From NCBI GenBank assembly GCA_900766815.1, contig CAAFWV010000036.1, positions 1 through 5,864 of the forward strand: a DNA stretch of 5,864 bases, read 5' to 3'. Shown here piece after piece: positions 5,398-5,864 of the stretch (the first letter of the stretch is position 1; every line of letters begins with the position of its first letter). The position numbers were made by a program, and so were the translations under genes. The notes beneath the pieces are model-generated. The model worked only from the letters and a program-made list of their open reading frames with translations. It was not told where the DNA came from and searched no databases. The stretch comes from Lachnospiraceae bacterium (GTDB taxonomy: Bacteria; Bacillota; Clostridia; Lachnospirales; Lachnospiraceae).

Positions 5398-5434
5398 CTC
5401 TGGCGCCTCAGCGAGGTTTTGTTTAACAAGGCCT

Positions 5435-5463
5435 ATGATATGAATTTTAGCGGTTGCATTGAA
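5435..5463 (-). promoter_or_regulatory. Weak candidate promoter for the Xre-MATE operon
   Basis: On the minus strand TTCAAT (5458-5463) and TATCAT (5435-5440) are 17 bp apart. The -10 box is fair and the -35 box poor. If used, the leader would be about 220 nt and contain all the 35-bp repeats. Read-through from thioredoxin is an alternative. Confidence 0.3.
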
Positions 5464-5537
5464 GCAAGTTGACCTTGCAATTTGTCAATCAGGCGTGGAA
5501 AACGCGGTATTTAGGGTATTGTTTAACTTTTCTTTAA

Positions 5538-5858
5538 TTACTTAGCTCTGTTTATCATCTCGATAACTTCTTCCTTCGGGCGGGCGCCGACACTTCCCTC
5601 TGCGATGGCTCCGTTCTTGAAAACAGCAAGCATCGGAATGCTCATAACCTTATATCTGCTTGCCAGGTCAATCTCATCATCAACATTGACCTTACCAACC
5701 TTGTAGCTTCCGTCAGATTCAGCGGCAAGCTCCTCGATAACAGGTCCCATCATTCTGCATGGACCACACCAGGGTGCCCAGAAATCTACAAGTACCGGTA
5801 CATCAGATTTAAGTACCTCAGCTTCAAAGTTATCACTTGTAAGTATTATCTCTTTCAT
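5538..5858 (-). CDS. trxA: Thioredoxin
   Basis: A complete 106-residue classical thioredoxin, a cytoplasmic dithiol-disulfide oxidoreductase that reduces protein disulfides and is itself recharged by thioredoxin reductase. The active site WCGPC is at residues 30-34 (C31, C34), preceded by VDFWAP with the buried acid D25. K56 in the KVNVD strand and the cis-proline P75 in SIPMLAVFKNG are in place, as is the following G-x-x-G-type turn near 88-91. The residue after the cis-proline is Met where many family members have Thr, a mild variation beside the active site. The length is normal and no signal peptide is visible. The start ATG is 6 bases from the window edge, so its ribosome site and promoter cannot be seen. 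No reductase gene is adjacent in the window. Confidence 0.97.
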   Translation of the reverse strand: MKEIILTSDNFEAEVLKSDVPVLVDFWAPWCGPCRMMGPVIEELAAESDGSYKVGKVNVDDEIDLASRYKVMSIPMLAVFKNGAIAEGSVGARPKEEVIEMINRAK

Positions 5859-5864
5859 ATATAT

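Larger units (their letters stand above)
5210..5537. other. Intergenic region between thioredoxin and the Xre regulator
   Basis: No gene is supported in this 328-base stretch. It contains the 35-bp tandem repeats (5285-5397), a weak candidate promoter for the Xre gene, a small dyad TTGTTTAACAA (5419-5429) whose TTGTTTAAC recurs exactly 100 bp away at 5519-5527, and a weak hairpin GCAAG-N5-CTTGC (5464-5478). On the plus strand CCTC-AGC-GAGG (5406-5416) is followed by TTTTGTTT, a weak terminator-like form facing away from the known genes. I found no convincing terminator for thioredoxin. Confidence 0.75.

Noticed and set aside
5403..5424. Plus-strand terminator-like hairpin CCTC-AGC-GAGG with TTTTGTTT
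   Set aside because: The stem has only 4 bp, and no plus-strand gene or clear promoter precedes it, so I did not list it as a terminator.
5196..5429. Minus-strand open frame of 77 codons, rich in Arg and Lys, crossing the 35-bp repeats
   Set aside because: It begins at TTG without a ribosome site, overlaps the Xre start in another frame, and its repetitive composition comes from the repeats, whose 35-bp period shifts frame at each unit.
5464..5478. GCAAG-N5-CTTGC hairpin as the thioredoxin terminator
   Set aside because: It is a 5-bp stem without a T tract and lies about 60 bp past the stop codon.

Overview
All five confident genes lie on the minus strand, so the window reads from right to left in transcriptional order: thioredoxin, a membrane-anchored Xre-type regulator, a MATE efflux pump, a uracil permease of the NCS2 family, and a TetR-type regulator. 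The protein types, moderate GC content (judged by eye), AGGAGG-type ribosome sites and intrinsic terminators fit a low-to-mid GC Firmicute. My best guess is a Lachnospiraceae member of the Clostridia, possibly near Butyrivibrio; this is inference, as no ribosomal RNA or marker gene is present.

Layout. Positions 5538-5858 hold a complete thioredoxin whose upstream signals lie outside the window. Positions 5210-5537 are non-coding and carry three contiguous 35-bp repeats just ahead of the Xre regulator. The regulator (4205-5209) and the MATE pump (2790-4190) are 14 bp apart and look like a two-gene operon in which a transporter follows its likely regulator; a probable terminator (2740-2790) closes it. 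The uracil permease (1305-2636) has its own well-formed promoter and Shine-Dalgarno site and ends in a textbook terminator (1263-1291). Positions 848-1304 are non-coding but rich in structure: a perfect 17-bp-arm inverted repeat, a GC-rich foldable island, small dyads, a candidate tetR promoter and a six-copy 19-bp tandem repeat. The TetR regulator occupies 248-847. Positions 1-247 downstream of it are ambiguous: they contain an open frame without a good start and an exact match to the T-box core motif.

Functionally this is a set of short, mostly independent units (redox homeostasis, regulated efflux, pyrimidine uptake, a regulator of unknown target) and not one pathway. The main points of interest are non-coding: both regulator genes are preceded by different tandem repeat arrays placed between a candidate promoter and the start codon, and the 1142-1291 stretch looks like a compact structured or interspersed element next to the permease terminator. 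The Xre protein also shows an internal duplication of its two-helix membrane module. I found no clear evidence of a wholly new multi-gene system.
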